64,000 bases of DNA from NCBI GenBank assembly GCA_015680685.1, contig MNCI01025282.1, positions 45,136 through 109,135 on the forward strand, written 5' to 3'. The notes under the pieces were generated by a model. It had not been told where the DNA came from. It worked only from the letters and a program-made list of their open reading frames with translations, and did not search any database. The stretch's first letter is position 1, and each line of letters begins with the position of its first letter. Shown in pieces: positions 1 through 12,228 of this stretch. Position numbers and translations under genes: made by a program. The DNA is from Gnetum montanum (taxonomy: Eukaryota > Streptophyta > Gnetopsida > Gnetales > Gnetaceae).

Positions 1-673
1 AGTAGTGACAAGAGTTGGGAAGGTTGTAATAGACCACCTTTTGCATATAGTTAATACCACCTACACGCAAAATAAGTTCTCATTTAAGAGAGTCTAAGTC
101 CACTTCAATCATATATTGAGTCCAGCGAAGGCCACTAGGTGTACCTAAGGATTCCATGTGTTTGATTAATCCAAGGCGAGACACAATATCCCTTTCAACT
201 CTTTCGAAAATCAAGGGGAGATTCGGTAACTCTACAAAACAAGGGACTTTCCGAAATTCAGGAGAAGGTGGGTTGAGAGAAGGAGTCCACTTGCGAATAA
301 TCAATAAAGCATGATGATGGTGAAAGACACTAATGCTAAGAGCTTCAGAGACCATCTCTGAGTTAATAAACTCAACAAGTAGAAAAGAATTAGATAAATA
401 TCGAACATGTGAAGCTATCAAACCACGATCTTTCCAAACAAAGTTGACATGATGCAAAAAGCTAGAAGAGCGGGGCAGGTAGCCTAAAATTTGAACAAAG
501 ACATACCTGCTAGAAATGTTGTGGGTGATAGATTCAAACAAATCATCAGGAAGCTCGTAGAATGGCTTGGAAGAAGTGGAGCCACCATCTGGCCACATGG
601 CAACCGAAGGAGCTGATCTAAAATAGGTCAGAGAGCCTTCTCTTCCACGATCACAAAACAGAATAGGCAGCAA
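1..673 (-). pseudogene. LINE-type ORF1 protein with DUF4283 domain, left end outside window
   Basis: The minus strand is open for 197 codons from 673 to a TGA at about 80-82. It matches the layout of plant DUF4283 proteins: a W-x-x-R-G segment, then a basic RKWTPSLNP segment, VPCFVELPNLPL, and MIEVDL at the domain end. Past the TGA the same frame continues to the window edge and reads KVVYYNLPNSCHY, which resembles the start of the zinc-knuckle region that normally follows DUF4283. So this is one ORF with a single stop and its 3' part outside the window. The first in-frame ATG is at 596-598 (residue 26 of the open frame); a stop lies just upstream of 673. DUF4283 proteins are mostly first ORFs of plant LINEs and bind nucleic acid. 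No RT of the same copy is visible, so an isolated gene fragment is possible. Confidence 0.7.
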
Positions 674-800
674 GATCTACCTGAGATCTACAAAGGTGCC
701 TTGATCTGATCCGATCTCACAGGCAGCGAGATCTGCTCGAGATCTGCTAGGGTTCCCTGATCCGAGTTGATCCAATCTTTGTTCCTCGCTCTGCCTTCCA
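674..800 (-). other. GATC-rich leader upstream of the DUF4283 ORF
   Basis: This stretch just upstream (minus sense) of the DUF4283 ORF repeats AGATCT and GATC about ten times and is richer in G+C than its surroundings. It may be the 5' untranslated leader of the LINE. No start codon in frame with the ORF was found here. Confidence 0.35.
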
Positions 801-919
801 AATCAAAAGTCTTCAACTCTTACACAAGTAGAAGTACTAGAGATTGTGATTAGCAACCCTCCTAACTTATAACTCATTTATGAGATTTAGCATGATTTTA
901 CCATTGGCTACCTACCCTA

Positions 920-1380
920 CACTAACCTTCTATTTTTTTTCCCTTTTAAATGCACCATGAATAATAAACATGAGTAGCAAATAGTGTAGATTTGCAAATT
1001 AAATATTTACTTGCCATAGTAAGCTTTTTTTTCCATTTAGTAATTTTCTTTTCCACTTTCTATAAAACAAAATCCTAAGATTTGACAAAGTACCCCCAAA
1101 TGAAAAGGGAATACCCAACACTTTAAGATGTAATTTTTTAAAGTAACTCCCCATTCTTTATTGTGTAACAAAGAGTAGTCATCTTGGTTACTAAAAACAT
1201 AGGACTTTACTAATTTATTTTTTAGCCATACAACTTACAATATTCATCAATATGCTTGCATAAATATATCAAAGAAAGTTGTTCATTCCTCACCATAAAT
1301 AAAAAACCATCAACAAATATATATTTAGGAGTTATCATTCATCAAACCATTTTGCTTGTCATAATGAAGGGCATGAAAAA
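920..1380 (-). pseudogene. LINE reverse transcriptase, C-terminal part (split by element A)
   Basis: Minus-strand translation gives, with several stops, the end of a plant LINE reverse transcriptase: a segment like ITPKYIFVDGFLFMV (degenerate active-site region), LIYLCKHIDEYCKLYG, SKIN-like and then KVEKKITKWKKKLTMASK, which matches the thumb and post-RT region (K-I-x-x-K-x-x-x-W...L-S-x-A-G-R in family members). It continues the RT reading from 8009-8790 on the other side of element A, so the two parts were one LINE before that insertion. Heavily decayed and inactive. Confidence 0.6.
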
Positions 1381-2181
1381 TGATGAGAGGCAAGGTGCCC
1401 TACGCCCAACCATACGAATCACAAGCATTAATCCATGGATGGGACTAGCTATGGCATTTAGATCACTATGCCTTGATCATAATTTGTTGTCTTCCCACTT
1501 GGACTAGTGGTAGCTTTGTCATGTATAGTTTAGTCCAAAGTGAGGCATATGATTTTTTTTATTTTATATTTTATTGTTCTACAATTAACAACTCAATTTA
1601 TAATCAATTCAACTAATCTAATTTCTAATTAATAATCAACTACCCTAACATAAGTATCCAATCCCACTTCCCGTGGACATCCTGAACACATATAACGTTG
1701 CTAGGTTACCAAACGTTAAGTGTTACTAGGATTACCAAGAGTCATACGCATGCCCGAAGCGATTGTACTTATGTGCCTAATTAATTAATGAAAATGAAAA
1801 TATTAACTAAGTACATGAAAAGTAAATTGCATGGAAAGTAAATCTAATCTAAGTCAAAGTTTTGCAATGAATAAGAAGCAATCTCGATCTTATTGCCACT
1901 CACGAAATATGTTTAGGTACATTGCCAGTCGAATAAGACTTTGTACAACTGATTCAAATCCACTCTGTGGACACTCACTGCCTATTCTCTAAGATTATGG
2001 AATAAAACTATAAGAATTCAGCTACTCAATTCACAAAACTATGAAAAACTACTTGAAAACTAACTATAAATTGTGAGCCCAAGTGCTATATTTATAGGCT
2101 GGCCTATACCCCGTGACGTCAGATACCCAACATCACATTTGGGCTCCAATGTCAAAGCAGATGAAAAAGTGTGCTTCATCA
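1381..2181 (-). repeat. Element A 3' LTR
   Basis: 801 bp, starting TGATGAGAGGC and ending GCTTCATCA. It aligns along its length with 7182-8008. On the minus strand it holds a TATAAATA box (2089-2096) and a perfect TGACGTCA at 2114-2121 in U3. Confidence 0.9.
2089..2121 (-). promoter_or_regulatory. U3 core promoter of element A 3' LTR (TATA box and TGACGTCA)
   Basis: Minus-strand TATAAATA at 2089-2096 with TGACGTCA, the palindromic bZIP (CRE/C-box type) core, 18 bp upstream at 2114-2121. The 5' LTR keeps the TATA box (7910-7917) but its TGACGTCA is changed. Confidence 0.55.
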
Positions 2182-2199
2182 TACCCCTACAACTAAATG
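2182..2199 (-). promoter_or_regulatory. Polypurine tract of element A
   Basis: Next to the 3' LTR the minus strand reads TTGTAGGGGTA followed by TGATGA. The same GGGGGTA/TGATGA junction occurs at 39118 and 30352, supporting it as the plus-strand priming site. Confidence 0.6.
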
Positions 2200-4824
2200 A
2201 AAACTTGTCCTCGAGTGCAGAAGAGGAGGAATAAGTTCCTTACAAAATATTAGAAAGGTATGGGATTATTGACTAACATACAAACTGACAAAATTTTATT
2301 TGAGTGGATGCATACAAAATGACAAAGTGACAAAAAGATTGGATAGACCTTGAAGATTACAAAATTTGCAAAGGTCTTCAAGAATCAACTGAAGATGATT
2401 TTTTTTGTTGCCGCTAGTAGTGGCAGACTTTTAACATTGATTGTTATGTTGATGCTTTTCTAGTTATGCAGAACATTCTTGAAGGATGGACTAAAATTTC
2501 TTCTCATCATCCCATGGATTTAGCAAACATGTGATGCTTGAGCTGCTATCTTGTATGTGCTATGATTTTTCCATGGGCATGTCCTCCATTGTCCCTCTCT
2601 TGGCTTTGTTTTCATGCCTGGAAAAAGACCTTCTTCCTTAGGTGTTTCTTTTAGAATCACATGCAATCACCAAAGGATCAACATTAGTTGTGGTAAATTT
2701 TCCTTAATAATTAGCCCTTTTTGGATCCCTTAGTTTTCTTTTAACCATAAGGTGATTACAACATACTATGCCCAAGGCTATGAAGTAACTAAAATTATCA
2801 AGTTATTCACATTATTTTGATCAAATACTATTAGTTACCATGTTGTTCAAAAATAGGATGTTGGAAAAATTTCAAAAATTTTAAAGTAGGCATCCCTAGC
2901 CCCCATGACTAATAAGCATAACTCCAGAAGCACATAGGTGTTTGAATAATTGAAACCAAAGGTCTAATTCAGAAGATGGCCAAGAAATATTAATGGATAT
3001 GGAAATAGAAAAGTAGGAAAAATTAATGAAACAAATGAGAAGTAGTCCCAAAATCATGCATAAACTTAGAGAAACCATCATTGATTTTCTGGAAGATGTG
3101 AAGGTTAGTTCAAAGCCATGATCAACAAAAGTTATGCAAGTGGGTCCTCCCCAAAGCAGGCTCTTGCCATAATGCCCTTGCATAACGACTTCTGTAGATG
3201 TCCGTGGGCACCTGAGAAGTTAAATATAGACCATGCCTTTGTTCCATTGTTAGGATGTTGCACTATACTACCATTGTTAGGATGTTCGTGGACACTTGAG
3301 AAGTTAACTACCATTATTAGGATGTTGCACTATACCACAAAAAACCAAAAGGCTCATAATTGCATGTAGTAGTGAGGCGAATAATGGGATGAGAAGGGAT
3401 TGTAGAGATTGAGATGTAAGGTACTTAACTATGTCCACAACAAGTTCTTGTGACAAGTGTGATTAAAATGATCAACATACCTATCCATCCAAGTTCAGAC
3501 CAAGTCCATATCATGAACAGTGACCTTGCATTAATGTGTTCTATCCTGCCAACCACCATATCCACAACCACCTCAAAGAACAATCATCACTCCAAAAAGA
3601 GAAGAAAAGAGAAGAAGGAAGGAAGGGCCTTAGTTAGAGGGGTTCCTTCAGGCATGGGTAACATGTCTTTCCAACCCCATTACTAGTGCTTGTATCCCAT
3701 TATTGTGTCTAAGGGGTGTGCTTTGAATTCTCATCATTGTTTTTTTTTTTTTTATCTTTTCCCTCTTTTTTTTGTGTTTTTTATTTNAAAGAGAAGAAGG
3801 AAGGAAGGGCCTTAGTTAGAGGGGTTCCTTCAGGCATGGGTAACATGTCTTTCCAACCCCATTACTAGTGCTTGTATCCCATTTTTGTGTCTTAGGGGTT
3901 TGCTTCGAATTCTCATCATTGTTTTTTTTTTTTTATCTTTTCCCTCTTTTTTTTGTGTTTTTTATTTTGTTTTTTTTTTTTTTTGTTTTTGGATGAAAAC
4001 CACACCATGCAAAGACAAAGATTCCTTTTTATTGGTCAATAGGGGAGTGATGATACATTCCAAGAGGAGTCATAAACCACATGAAGGAAGTCAAGAAGAG
4101 AACCCAACAAGTTCCCTTGAGGTCACACCCTTTTCCATTTCCACTTGGTCATTCCCTTTGTCTTCAAGATATAATGATCATTGATTAATTTTAGTTTCAT
4201 AAAAGAAGAACTAAATTTTTTTCATGAAAAAGACCTTTTATTCAAAGAACTGGAGGGATGGATGAGGTGGTCTCACTACTTTACATAATTACTTACTCAA
4301 TCATCTTAATACCAAAGCACAAAAAAAAACCTAACACATAGCATTGATTTCTGCATCATGACTTGGTAATATTATTAACAAAAACATAAAAATACATTCA
4401 TAAAGCAAAAAGAGAATGACTCAAGAAAAGAGAAATATATAAAGAAAAGAAAAATATTCAGAAATGGAAAACATATGAAGAATCAAAAAATTTTGAAAGA
4501 AATAGAAAAATGATAAAAAATTGTAAAACAAAAAATAGGTGAAAAATACTTATTAGTTCTATAAGATATATGCATCTAAATCCTTTATTTGGTCCATTTT
4601 CTTAAGTCTAGAACTAATAAGCAAATCCATTATCTCCATGCATCTTTGAAATAATCTTAACATTTCATTTTCAAGTCATTGGGTGTCTTCTGGTTTAGTG
4701 GCTACTACATAGGCTAGTCTTTGTTCCACACTTGTTCCTTAGCTTTGTTGTCAGTTTTGTTAATATATTGAATTTCTAGCCCACAGTTGCACCCTTTACT
4801 ATTAACAGTGATGCATGGATTCTA
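2200..4824 (-). other. Element A spacer between gag and 3' LTR
   Basis: No credible ORF. From about 3120 to 4000 it shares segments with the spacers of B (25.9-26.5 kb), C (43.3-43.95 kb) and F (53.2-54.7 kb), including a segment around 3120-3190 and the motif with AAAGACATG and CCATGCCTGAAGG near 3650-3680 on the minus strand. Long poly-T runs lie at 3740-3990. From 2200 to 2900 I recognise nothing. Confidence 0.55.
3606..3968. repeat. 181-bp tandem duplication joined by a single N
   Basis: 3606-3786 and 3788-3968 are near-identical copies separated by one N at 3787. Related elements carry this segment once, so this is more likely a gap-closing artefact than a real duplication. Confidence 0.8.
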
Positions 4825-7049
4825 CTATCTTTCCATAGTGATAGGTTCATTGTTTATGTCTTGTGTTGAAGTGTTGATGGTTGTTGGCTTTTGCGTAGGG
4901 TTAGAGAATGTTGGTTGTGAAAAGGAAGGCATCGCACCAAATTGACATTGTGCTAGCTCAGATGATGTGATGGGTCCATGCGTGGTTTGCTTTGGCTTAT
5001 GACCTTTCCTCCAAAAAGGACATTTCCTATGTTGCGGTTGAGGCCCACTGGTATCAACATGTCTATGCACATTTGTAGCACAAGTAGCATCTGTTTGTTG
5101 ATATTATGGTGTTGAACCTTCCTGTGTTGCTAACAATGGCATGTGAGTATGAGAATATTGAGGATATGCTAAAGGATAAGAGGTGTGAGGTGGTGACCTC
5201 ATAGAAGATGTTGCAGGATGTTGATATTTGGAAGAGTGGTAGTAGTGATTTGAGGTAGAGGGAGTAGAACCAATCAGGGAAACACATTGTTGAACATAAT
5301 ATCAATATGGGTTCAATTGGAAGTAAGGGTAAGGCTAGTTTGGTAGTGGCCTCCCCCACAACTATGGTTGTTGCCACTATGATTGATGTTAGTGTTGAGG
5401 CTAGTAATAAGTCCCCCTAGGATAGTACGGTTGGTTTTGGGGTTGTCTAAAATTATTGCATGGAAGAGAAAATCTCTTGGGCATGTACTTCTATACAAAC
5501 TTCAGATTTAATGCCCCTACCCAATACTCATGTAGAAGCAACAAGACTGGGCAATGGCCCTTTGGATGGTCATATAGGCAAATGTCACATCCACCATCCT
5601 CTTCAATGGTTGATTCTATAGCTTCTTCTTCTACAGCCTTTTCCCCTTCTTGCCGAAAAGTGTTCCTAGTTGTTTCTTAGTTCTTTTTCCTCCTTTTGTT
5701 GTGATCACTTGATTTGTTTTGTGCTACTCTCTCCTTTATGATTTCTTCACAAGTTTTACCTTTCTCATTCATTGATTCTAACATCTTATCCAACTTTTCT
5801 TTAATCTCAATGATAGAATTTTGTATTGGCAAGGTCCATTGTAAAATCACCTTATCGAAAGCTACCTCTTTTTCCTTATCATAGATATGGATACTTTTCG
5901 TTTGTAGAGTTGGATCCCAATTATTTTCCTCTACATTCTCTCATCTACATAGCTCTCCTTCTTCTTTCACCATACACTTGATTAACTCTTTGATTTGATG
6001 GGTTCATAGCTCGTATAATTGACCTAGAGCATTCATCCCAAGGGTCTCCCTTGTTTCATTATGAAGCCCATCTATGATATGGAAAAGTTGCCTTTCCTCA
6101 GAGAAACCATGACCTAGGCATCTATGTAGTAGCAAATAGTATCTTTCCAAGGCCAATTCCAAGGGTTCATGATTTTCTTGCTTTCACTCTTGGATTTCTT
6201 TTCTTAGGTTGGACACTCTCACAGAGGTTTCATAGCTTTCATTAAAAAGTTCTAGCATTATGGACCACTGGTGAATGGAACTTGGTTCCAATGATTTAAA
6301 CCACACTTTAGCTTTGGCGATTAGTGTTCTAAGAAAGAGTTTAAGCTTTTGTCACCCACTTGTAATGTTGTATAAGGCACAGGCATCATGGAAGGCTTGT
6401 AGATGATGTTGTGGATCAAAATCATAAACTTCCATGAACATAGGGATATTATTAATATCAAGACTAGGTAGGAAACTTTCCTTGTGATGCCTGTGAGGTA
6501 TCTTAATTGCCTTTATGATCTGCATTAGGCTCTTAGTGGCCAATAAGGATTCATTGTCATCAGACATGTTGTGATAAAAATTTCTATTTCTATTTGTTTG
6601 ATTATGACGATCTTGTCTATGCTCATTATGATGTCTTTGATTTTTCCCATGGGTTTGATTTCTATCTTTATCTTGACCCCATAGTGGAACTCTCTATACC
6701 TACGTTCATCTTCATCAAAACTAGACATTGAAGAGGAAAAGGAAAATGAGGAACTAGGCGAATTGCCATGGCTTCTATAGTTCTCCCCATGGTCCCTTAA
6801 TTTATCTTTTCTAAGTTTAGAGGAGGTCTTAGGCCTTGAGGTCCTCCTTGTTCTAGGACTTTTTCCATCTCCTCTAGGATTGTCTACACCAGTTGAATGT
6901 AGTCTTTGGGTGTAGTAAGGGTCTAGATAAGCATAGAAAATACATGTTTGAGGTTGTTCACTCCAATTTTCTATAGTATATATCCTATCATTTCTCCTAT
7001 GAGTGTTCTCATCATATGATGCATTATGGATCCTGTGTGAAGAAGACAT
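4825..7049 (-). pseudogene. gag: gag of element A (Athila-like)
   Basis: Minus-strand gag with stops and frameshifts. The first part (7049-6570) starts MSSSHRIHN and is rich in R, S, D and E. After MSDDNESLLATKSL (6567) comes the capsid-like domain (DPQHHLQAFHDACALYN; KVWF-like, LELALERYYLLL, FSEERQLFHIIDGL), matching the retrotransposon gag domain. A charged, probably coiled-coil region follows, then a zinc-knuckle-like CDICLYDHPKGHCP at about 5552-5588, then a P/S/T/Q-rich tail with NPYGYYVQQ and a basic KCPFWRKGHK. It ends at 4825. Gag would form the particle and bind RNA; this copy is dead. The same gag is present in B, C, E and F. Confidence 0.8.
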
Positions 7050-7162
7050 GGTTTTGTTTAATAATGTGTGTAACTTAAACTATTAATGTTTTGTAAAAGA
7101 TAGATTGTTAATACCTTTACAATGATCATGTATCATATAACTAATCTAGATAACTAGCACCA

Positions 7163-7180
7163 TCCCTGGCAATGGCACCA
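7163..7180 (-). promoter_or_regulatory. Primer binding site of element A (tRNA-Asp type)
   Basis: One base inside the 5' LTR the minus strand reads TGGTGCCATTGCCAGGGA. It equals the plant tRNA-Asp 3'-end complement TGGCGCCGTTGCCGGGGA except for three changes, all C to T or G to A at CpG sites. Confidence 0.7.
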
Positions 7181-7181
7181 A

Positions 7182-8008
7182 TGATGAGCAACAAGGTACC
7201 CATATGCCCAACCATACGAATCACAAGTGTTCATGCATGATCCAGTCGAATTTTGTGGATGGGACTAGCTGTGGCATCTAGATCACTATGCCTTGATTGT
7301 AGTTCACTGTCTTCTCACTTGGACTAGTGGTAGCTTAGTCTAGAGTGAGGCATATGATTTTTATTATTTTATATTTTATTGTTCTACGATTAACAATAGG
7401 TTGAAACTGAATTTATAATCAATTCATATAATCTAATTGCTAATTAATAATCAACTACTCTAACATAAGTATCTGATCCCGCTTCCTATGCACATCTTGA
7501 ACACATATAACACTACTGGGCTACCAAACATTAAGCATTGCTAGGATTACCAAGAGTCATATGCATGCTCGAAGTGATCATACTTATGTGCCTAATTAAT
7601 TAACATGTATGAAAATGTAAATATTAACTAAGTACATGAAAATTAAATTGCATGGAAAGTAAATCTAATCTAAGTCAAAGTACTGCAATGAATAAGAATC
7701 AATCTTGATCTTATTGCTACTCATGGAATATGTCCAAGTACATTGCCAATCAAATAAGACTTCATACAACTAACTCATATCCACTTTGTGGGCACTCATT
7801 GACTATTCTCTAAGATTACAAAATAAAATTGCAAGAATTCAACTACTCAATTGACAAAACTATGAAAAACTACTTGAAAACTGATTGTAAATCGTGAGCC
7901 CAAGTGCTATATTTATAGGTCGACATATTCTCCACAACGTCAAATACCCGATGTTGCATCTAGGCTAGATACCTGATGTTGGAGCAGATGAAAAAATGTG
8001 CTTCATCA
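7182..8008 (-). repeat. Element A 5' LTR
   Basis: 827 bp, starting TGATGAGCAAC and ending GCTTCATCA; homologous along its length to 1381-2181. The minus strand has a TATAAATA box at 7910-7917. The divergence between the two LTRs shows an old insertion. Confidence 0.9.
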
Positions 8009-8790
8009 ACAAAGAAAACCAACAACAAGTATAAACAAATGAGCCAGAGGACAACCTTGCTTGATAAATCTATTAATAGAAAATGAGTCACTCATACATG
8101 TTTTTGTAGAAACATAAGCATTAGCATAAAAAAAAAGAGACAACAAATCATATTTATCAATTTACAATTGAAACCAAATTTATGTATCCAAGCAAGGATA
8201 AATTCCCATTCAATCTAATCATAGGCTTTAGCATAGTTAAGTTTAATAAAAACAATATTTTTATTTGTATCTTCTACCCATTTCATATCTTTCTAAGTAG
8301 TAATAACATTATCAAGAATATATATGTTATTAACAAATCCAATTTATTTGAGAAAAACAAAATCTAGATGAATAGCTTGTAGGTGCTTAGCAAGATACTT
8401 AGCTAACCTTGTATAAATAGTGTTCAATTGGGTAATAAGTTGCCAATTAATACGATAAGATAAGTCTCCTTCTTTTGGAATAAGTGTAATAACTCTTTTT
8501 TACAAATAACTTCCAAGACTACCCTTGGAGAGGCCTTCCATAATAACAAAATAAAGATCAATAGCTATCAAGTTGTAATGACATTTAAAAAATTCAACAA
8601 GATAATCATAATAACCATGAGCTTTTCCATTAGCCAAGCTAAAACAATCAGCTTTTAATTTATCTAGAGAAATATTTGCATCAAGTAACTGATTATGCTC
8701 AAGTTTGATCGTGTAAGGAATATGGGAAGCTACTACCTAACAACCTCTTCCCTAATAAGGCAATGAGTTAACTATAAGATCTACTACACT
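8009..8790 (-). pseudogene. LINE reverse transcriptase, N-terminal and palm part (split by element A)
   Basis: Minus-strand translation reads a plant LINE RT with few stops: KRVITLIPKEGDLSYRINW, then LNTIYTRLAKYLA, then WVEDTNKNIVFIKLNYAKAYD, WEFILAW and KQGCPLAHLFILVV. These are the fingers and palm blocks of non-LTR RTs (ITLIPK, NWRPI, FIKLDFxKAYDR, RQGCPLSP). The frame breaks at the border of element A and resumes at 1380. It would copy LINE RNA at a nicked target; here it is inactive. Confidence 0.75.
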
Positions 8791-11700
8791 TAACTTGGAA
8801 AATACTATTCAACCAAAATATTTCTTGTTTAGGAAAATCTCAACAAGGACATTACCTACAATTTTCTTACTCCTTAACTTCTCAAAGAATGAATTTGAAA
8901 GGGTGATATTGAGTTTGTTTAATGGTGCTTCTCCTTACACTAAGGCTAGTGATTGTGCTAGTTGTACTAATTGGATGTATGACCCCTTGGATCCCTCGAG
9001 CACTAGTTGCTCAACTTCATATTGGATTGGTTGCTACTCCTACCCATGGCCATGTTCCCACCTCCCATCCCACTCTCTTTTATCCTCTTCTTCCTTTCTT
9101 AGGTTGGACCTTGTCCTTCAAATCCTCTCTTGGGCACAATCTACAATTACACTAATTATAAATATTAGTTTTACTAATTGCTTTAGCATTTATTTGTTAT
9201 CAAATCCTTAATTAAGGTCAAGTCTATGAAAAATTAGGCATTAAAGTTCTAAGGGCTCATTAGGATGACATTCTTAAATACTAAGGTAACTGAAATATCA
9301 AACTTCTATTTATTTTTAATTACTTTTATTTTACTAATACTGATATTTTATTACATCTATGTAGACCCACAAGATCACTTAGACAAATCAACTTATTCAA
9401 AATACATTAGTAGTAATGAATCGTAAGTATAATAGATGTGTCCAATATTCATGCAACGTATCTCTATATAATTCCATAGAACTAACATTGATAGCTTAAA
9501 TAGCGCATACAAAAACTTACTAGAGATTTGTGTTCTTCTAAAGAAATCTATTCTACAACATTGTAATAATACATGTTGTTCATATTCTACTACTTGTAGT
9601 TAACACAGTCAACATATTTTTGGTCGAGAGGCCAACACATCTAGTGCGATGGTGGGTGGGAGGGAGGTGAAGTTTGTCAACATTGCCACGTTAGAACATT
9701 GGTTTTCAAACAAAACAGAACTAGTTTAGATATATATATATATCTCTATCAATTTGTTTTCAAATGAAATAGAACTAGCTTAGACATATATATATATATC
9801 TCTCTATCAATTTCCCAAGATTATTTTAACCAAGCCCGACTATTGGACGAGGTAACAAGATGTTCAAAAATAGAACCACTCATCCACCCTTTGTTTCTCT
9901 ACCCCTTTCCCAATTTAGTTTTACCCTCTTAGTCAAGTTTGTTCTATCTTTATTTGTTCATGGTGTTTTTTAGCGTTATTTATGTGAGAGATTTATTTCT
10001 CAACAATGCAATGATATAAGAGATTTTACTTAAGCATAAATGATATAAAGGCATGATATACCTAAGCTATACAAAAACACATTCAAAAACATTAACCAAT
10101 GGGGCATAAGAAATCATAAATCATATCACCACTTAAATAATTAAACATGAAATGTGCTCGTGTCATTCTTTATATAAAGTACATATTATATCCATTAGAA
10201 TTAGGATGTGTTCGATCCCAAAAAAAATGAAAAATAATATTATTATATCCATTATTATTGCACTAGAAACTTAAATGCTATATTCCACTACACAAAAGGA
10301 TGAGAGTTTAAATTACAAATGATACATATCCAAACCAAGGTTACATAATTTTCATAAGAAAAATCTAGTATTACATTCATGCTTAAAAACAATATAAACA
10401 TAATATAAATAACATTTTTCAATTCTTCTAAAGCTCCATTATATTTATCATATTAATTCTTAGTTCTAGCACCACCTAACCTATTTGCATGGGACACATG
10501 TAGGAAAAGGTATGTACTCTTTTAGTAAATAATCATAACTCTTAAGTGTCTTGGAACAGATCACAAATAGGATGGGGCTAAGCTACAACCACAAAAATTA
10601 GTTAACATGATCCATTAATTAACTAAAAAAATTACCAACCTAATGAAATTTTTGAGATTATCATAATATGTTTATGAATTCAATGAAATACCTAGGCCTT
10701 ACTTAGAGTTTGGTTTCACATCCCTTGAACAACTCTAAGTTATAAGAATCTTTTCATTTATGAGAAAGCTTAACAATTTATTTGTTAATTGAACAAAATC
10801 ATAATTATACATCTTTCATAATTATTTATATGTTTAGCAATCACTCTCAATATTCAAGTAACTCATTACAAATATCTTCTTCATAACATTTCCTTCTCAG
10901 CTACATCCTTATGATGCCTACCTTTGCCTATTATTTATGAAAGGTCTTTTGGGAATTTTCCTAGTTGATTAGTCTTACGTGGGTTGGGCCCTCATGAACT
11001 CCTTCAACAATTCACAACTTGACCTATTATGGACTACTACCTCATTCATAGCATGTCCCTCTTCATAATCATTTTCTTGTAACTTCTAGATGCTTTTTAC
11101 TTCCTCTTTAGGAACTATATCATATTATGAATTACTCATCTTAGAGCTTCTTGTACTCTTTAGGAAACTATATCCTTCTTCACTTCTTTTACTTCTAAAT
11201 CACTTGTCAACATTTTGGTTTCTCCAATGGCCATTACTAATCTATGGATTGTAACAACCTCTGTGTTGTTATACTCCTTGTTGCTGATTACTTCTAACAT
11301 ATATCTGTTGTCCCTTGATCCTTGATTCCTTTTTTATTATTTCTTATTCCATCTTGATTTACATACTTCATACTTTTCATAATTGGTTGATAGCTACTTA
11401 TGTTGAATGGAAAGGTTGTTATGATTCCCAAGATAAGTGTCACACATTTTCATAAGGATTTGTTTACAAGTAGTTACAAATAGTCTTGATTTGTTAAAAA
11501 TTAATGATTGTACATCATGGTATGATCATAATCTAACAATTCCATCTAAATATTAGAATTTTTATAGAATTAGCACCATGTTAAGATACATCTTAGCTCA
11601 TGTGTCTTAAATCAAATTCATTCCATCTTGGTTTACTGTTGCTATAATATCAACTTTTAAGACTTGAATACCTTTTTATAATATAAAGAAAAAGCTAAAT

Positions 11701-12200
11701 AGTTTTGGGAATGCCTTTCTAGGTTTTCATCCTTACAACCAATCCTAAAAAATCTCCCCTCTGTGATAGGAAAAGGATTAATTCTTGCCCCTATTAGAAG
11801 TTCCCTCACAACTTTTTGTTTCTCACTAAAGGGATTCTTATAAAAAGAATAAGAAAACTTCTAAAGATAAAAGAAAGCTTTAACCAGCAAAAATTAACCA
11901 AATATCAACATAAGCTAAAAGCTTCATATCCTTGAGCTTCCAAAATAAGAACAAATTAATACTACAAGAAACAATCTAATTCATCAACTTTCATTGGAAA
12001 ATTTTTTTAAAACTTGTAATTGAAAAATGACATCTTTGAGAATCTAATATTTAAATCCTAAAGAAAGATCATAGTTATACTCTTGTTACTGAAACCTAAT
12101 TGCACACTTAAGCTTCCAAATAAAATAAAAATCAAATGGCCAAAGATACTTGTAGATATAAGAAAAAAAAAGTATACAAAGTATATTGATCACTAAGAAT
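8791..12200. other. AT-rich region without a recognised gene
   Basis: No domain was recognised in any frame. A plus-strand open frame at 8795-9211 is compositionally odd (hydrophobic, Ser/Cys-rich) and resembles nothing I know. 10000-12200 is AT-rich with scattered stops. A short minus-strand stretch near 11200-11350 (Q/N-rich) looks faintly gag-like but is too weak to call. Confidence 0.5.
9701..9813. repeat. Two tandem copies of a 55-58 bp unit with a TA microsatellite
   Basis: 9701-9755 and 9756-9813 are near-identical, each containing CAGAACTAG-like sequence, a (TA)n run and TCTCTATCAATTT. Confidence 0.8.
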
Positions 12201-12228
12201 GATGTTATTGATGCTTGGTTAAAAGTTT

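Larger units (their letters stand above)
1381..8008 (-). mobile_element. Element A: pol-less Athila-like LTR retrotransposon
   Basis: Two LTRs in the same orientation (1381-2181 and 7182-8008) flank about 5 kb. Both start TGATGAG and end TCATCA. The minus strand carries a primer site next to the right LTR, a gag pseudogene, a long spacer and a G-rich tract next to the left LTR, so the element reads right to left. No protease, RT, RNase H, integrase or ORF2 was found inside. The flanking 5-mers are AAAAA and ACAAA, a target duplication with one change. It interrupts a LINE RT. I infer a non-autonomous member of the family represented by locus C. Confidence 0.85.

Noticed and set aside
8795-9211. 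138-codon plus-strand open frame
   Set aside because: No recognisable domain, odd composition, no supporting context. Left as unassigned.
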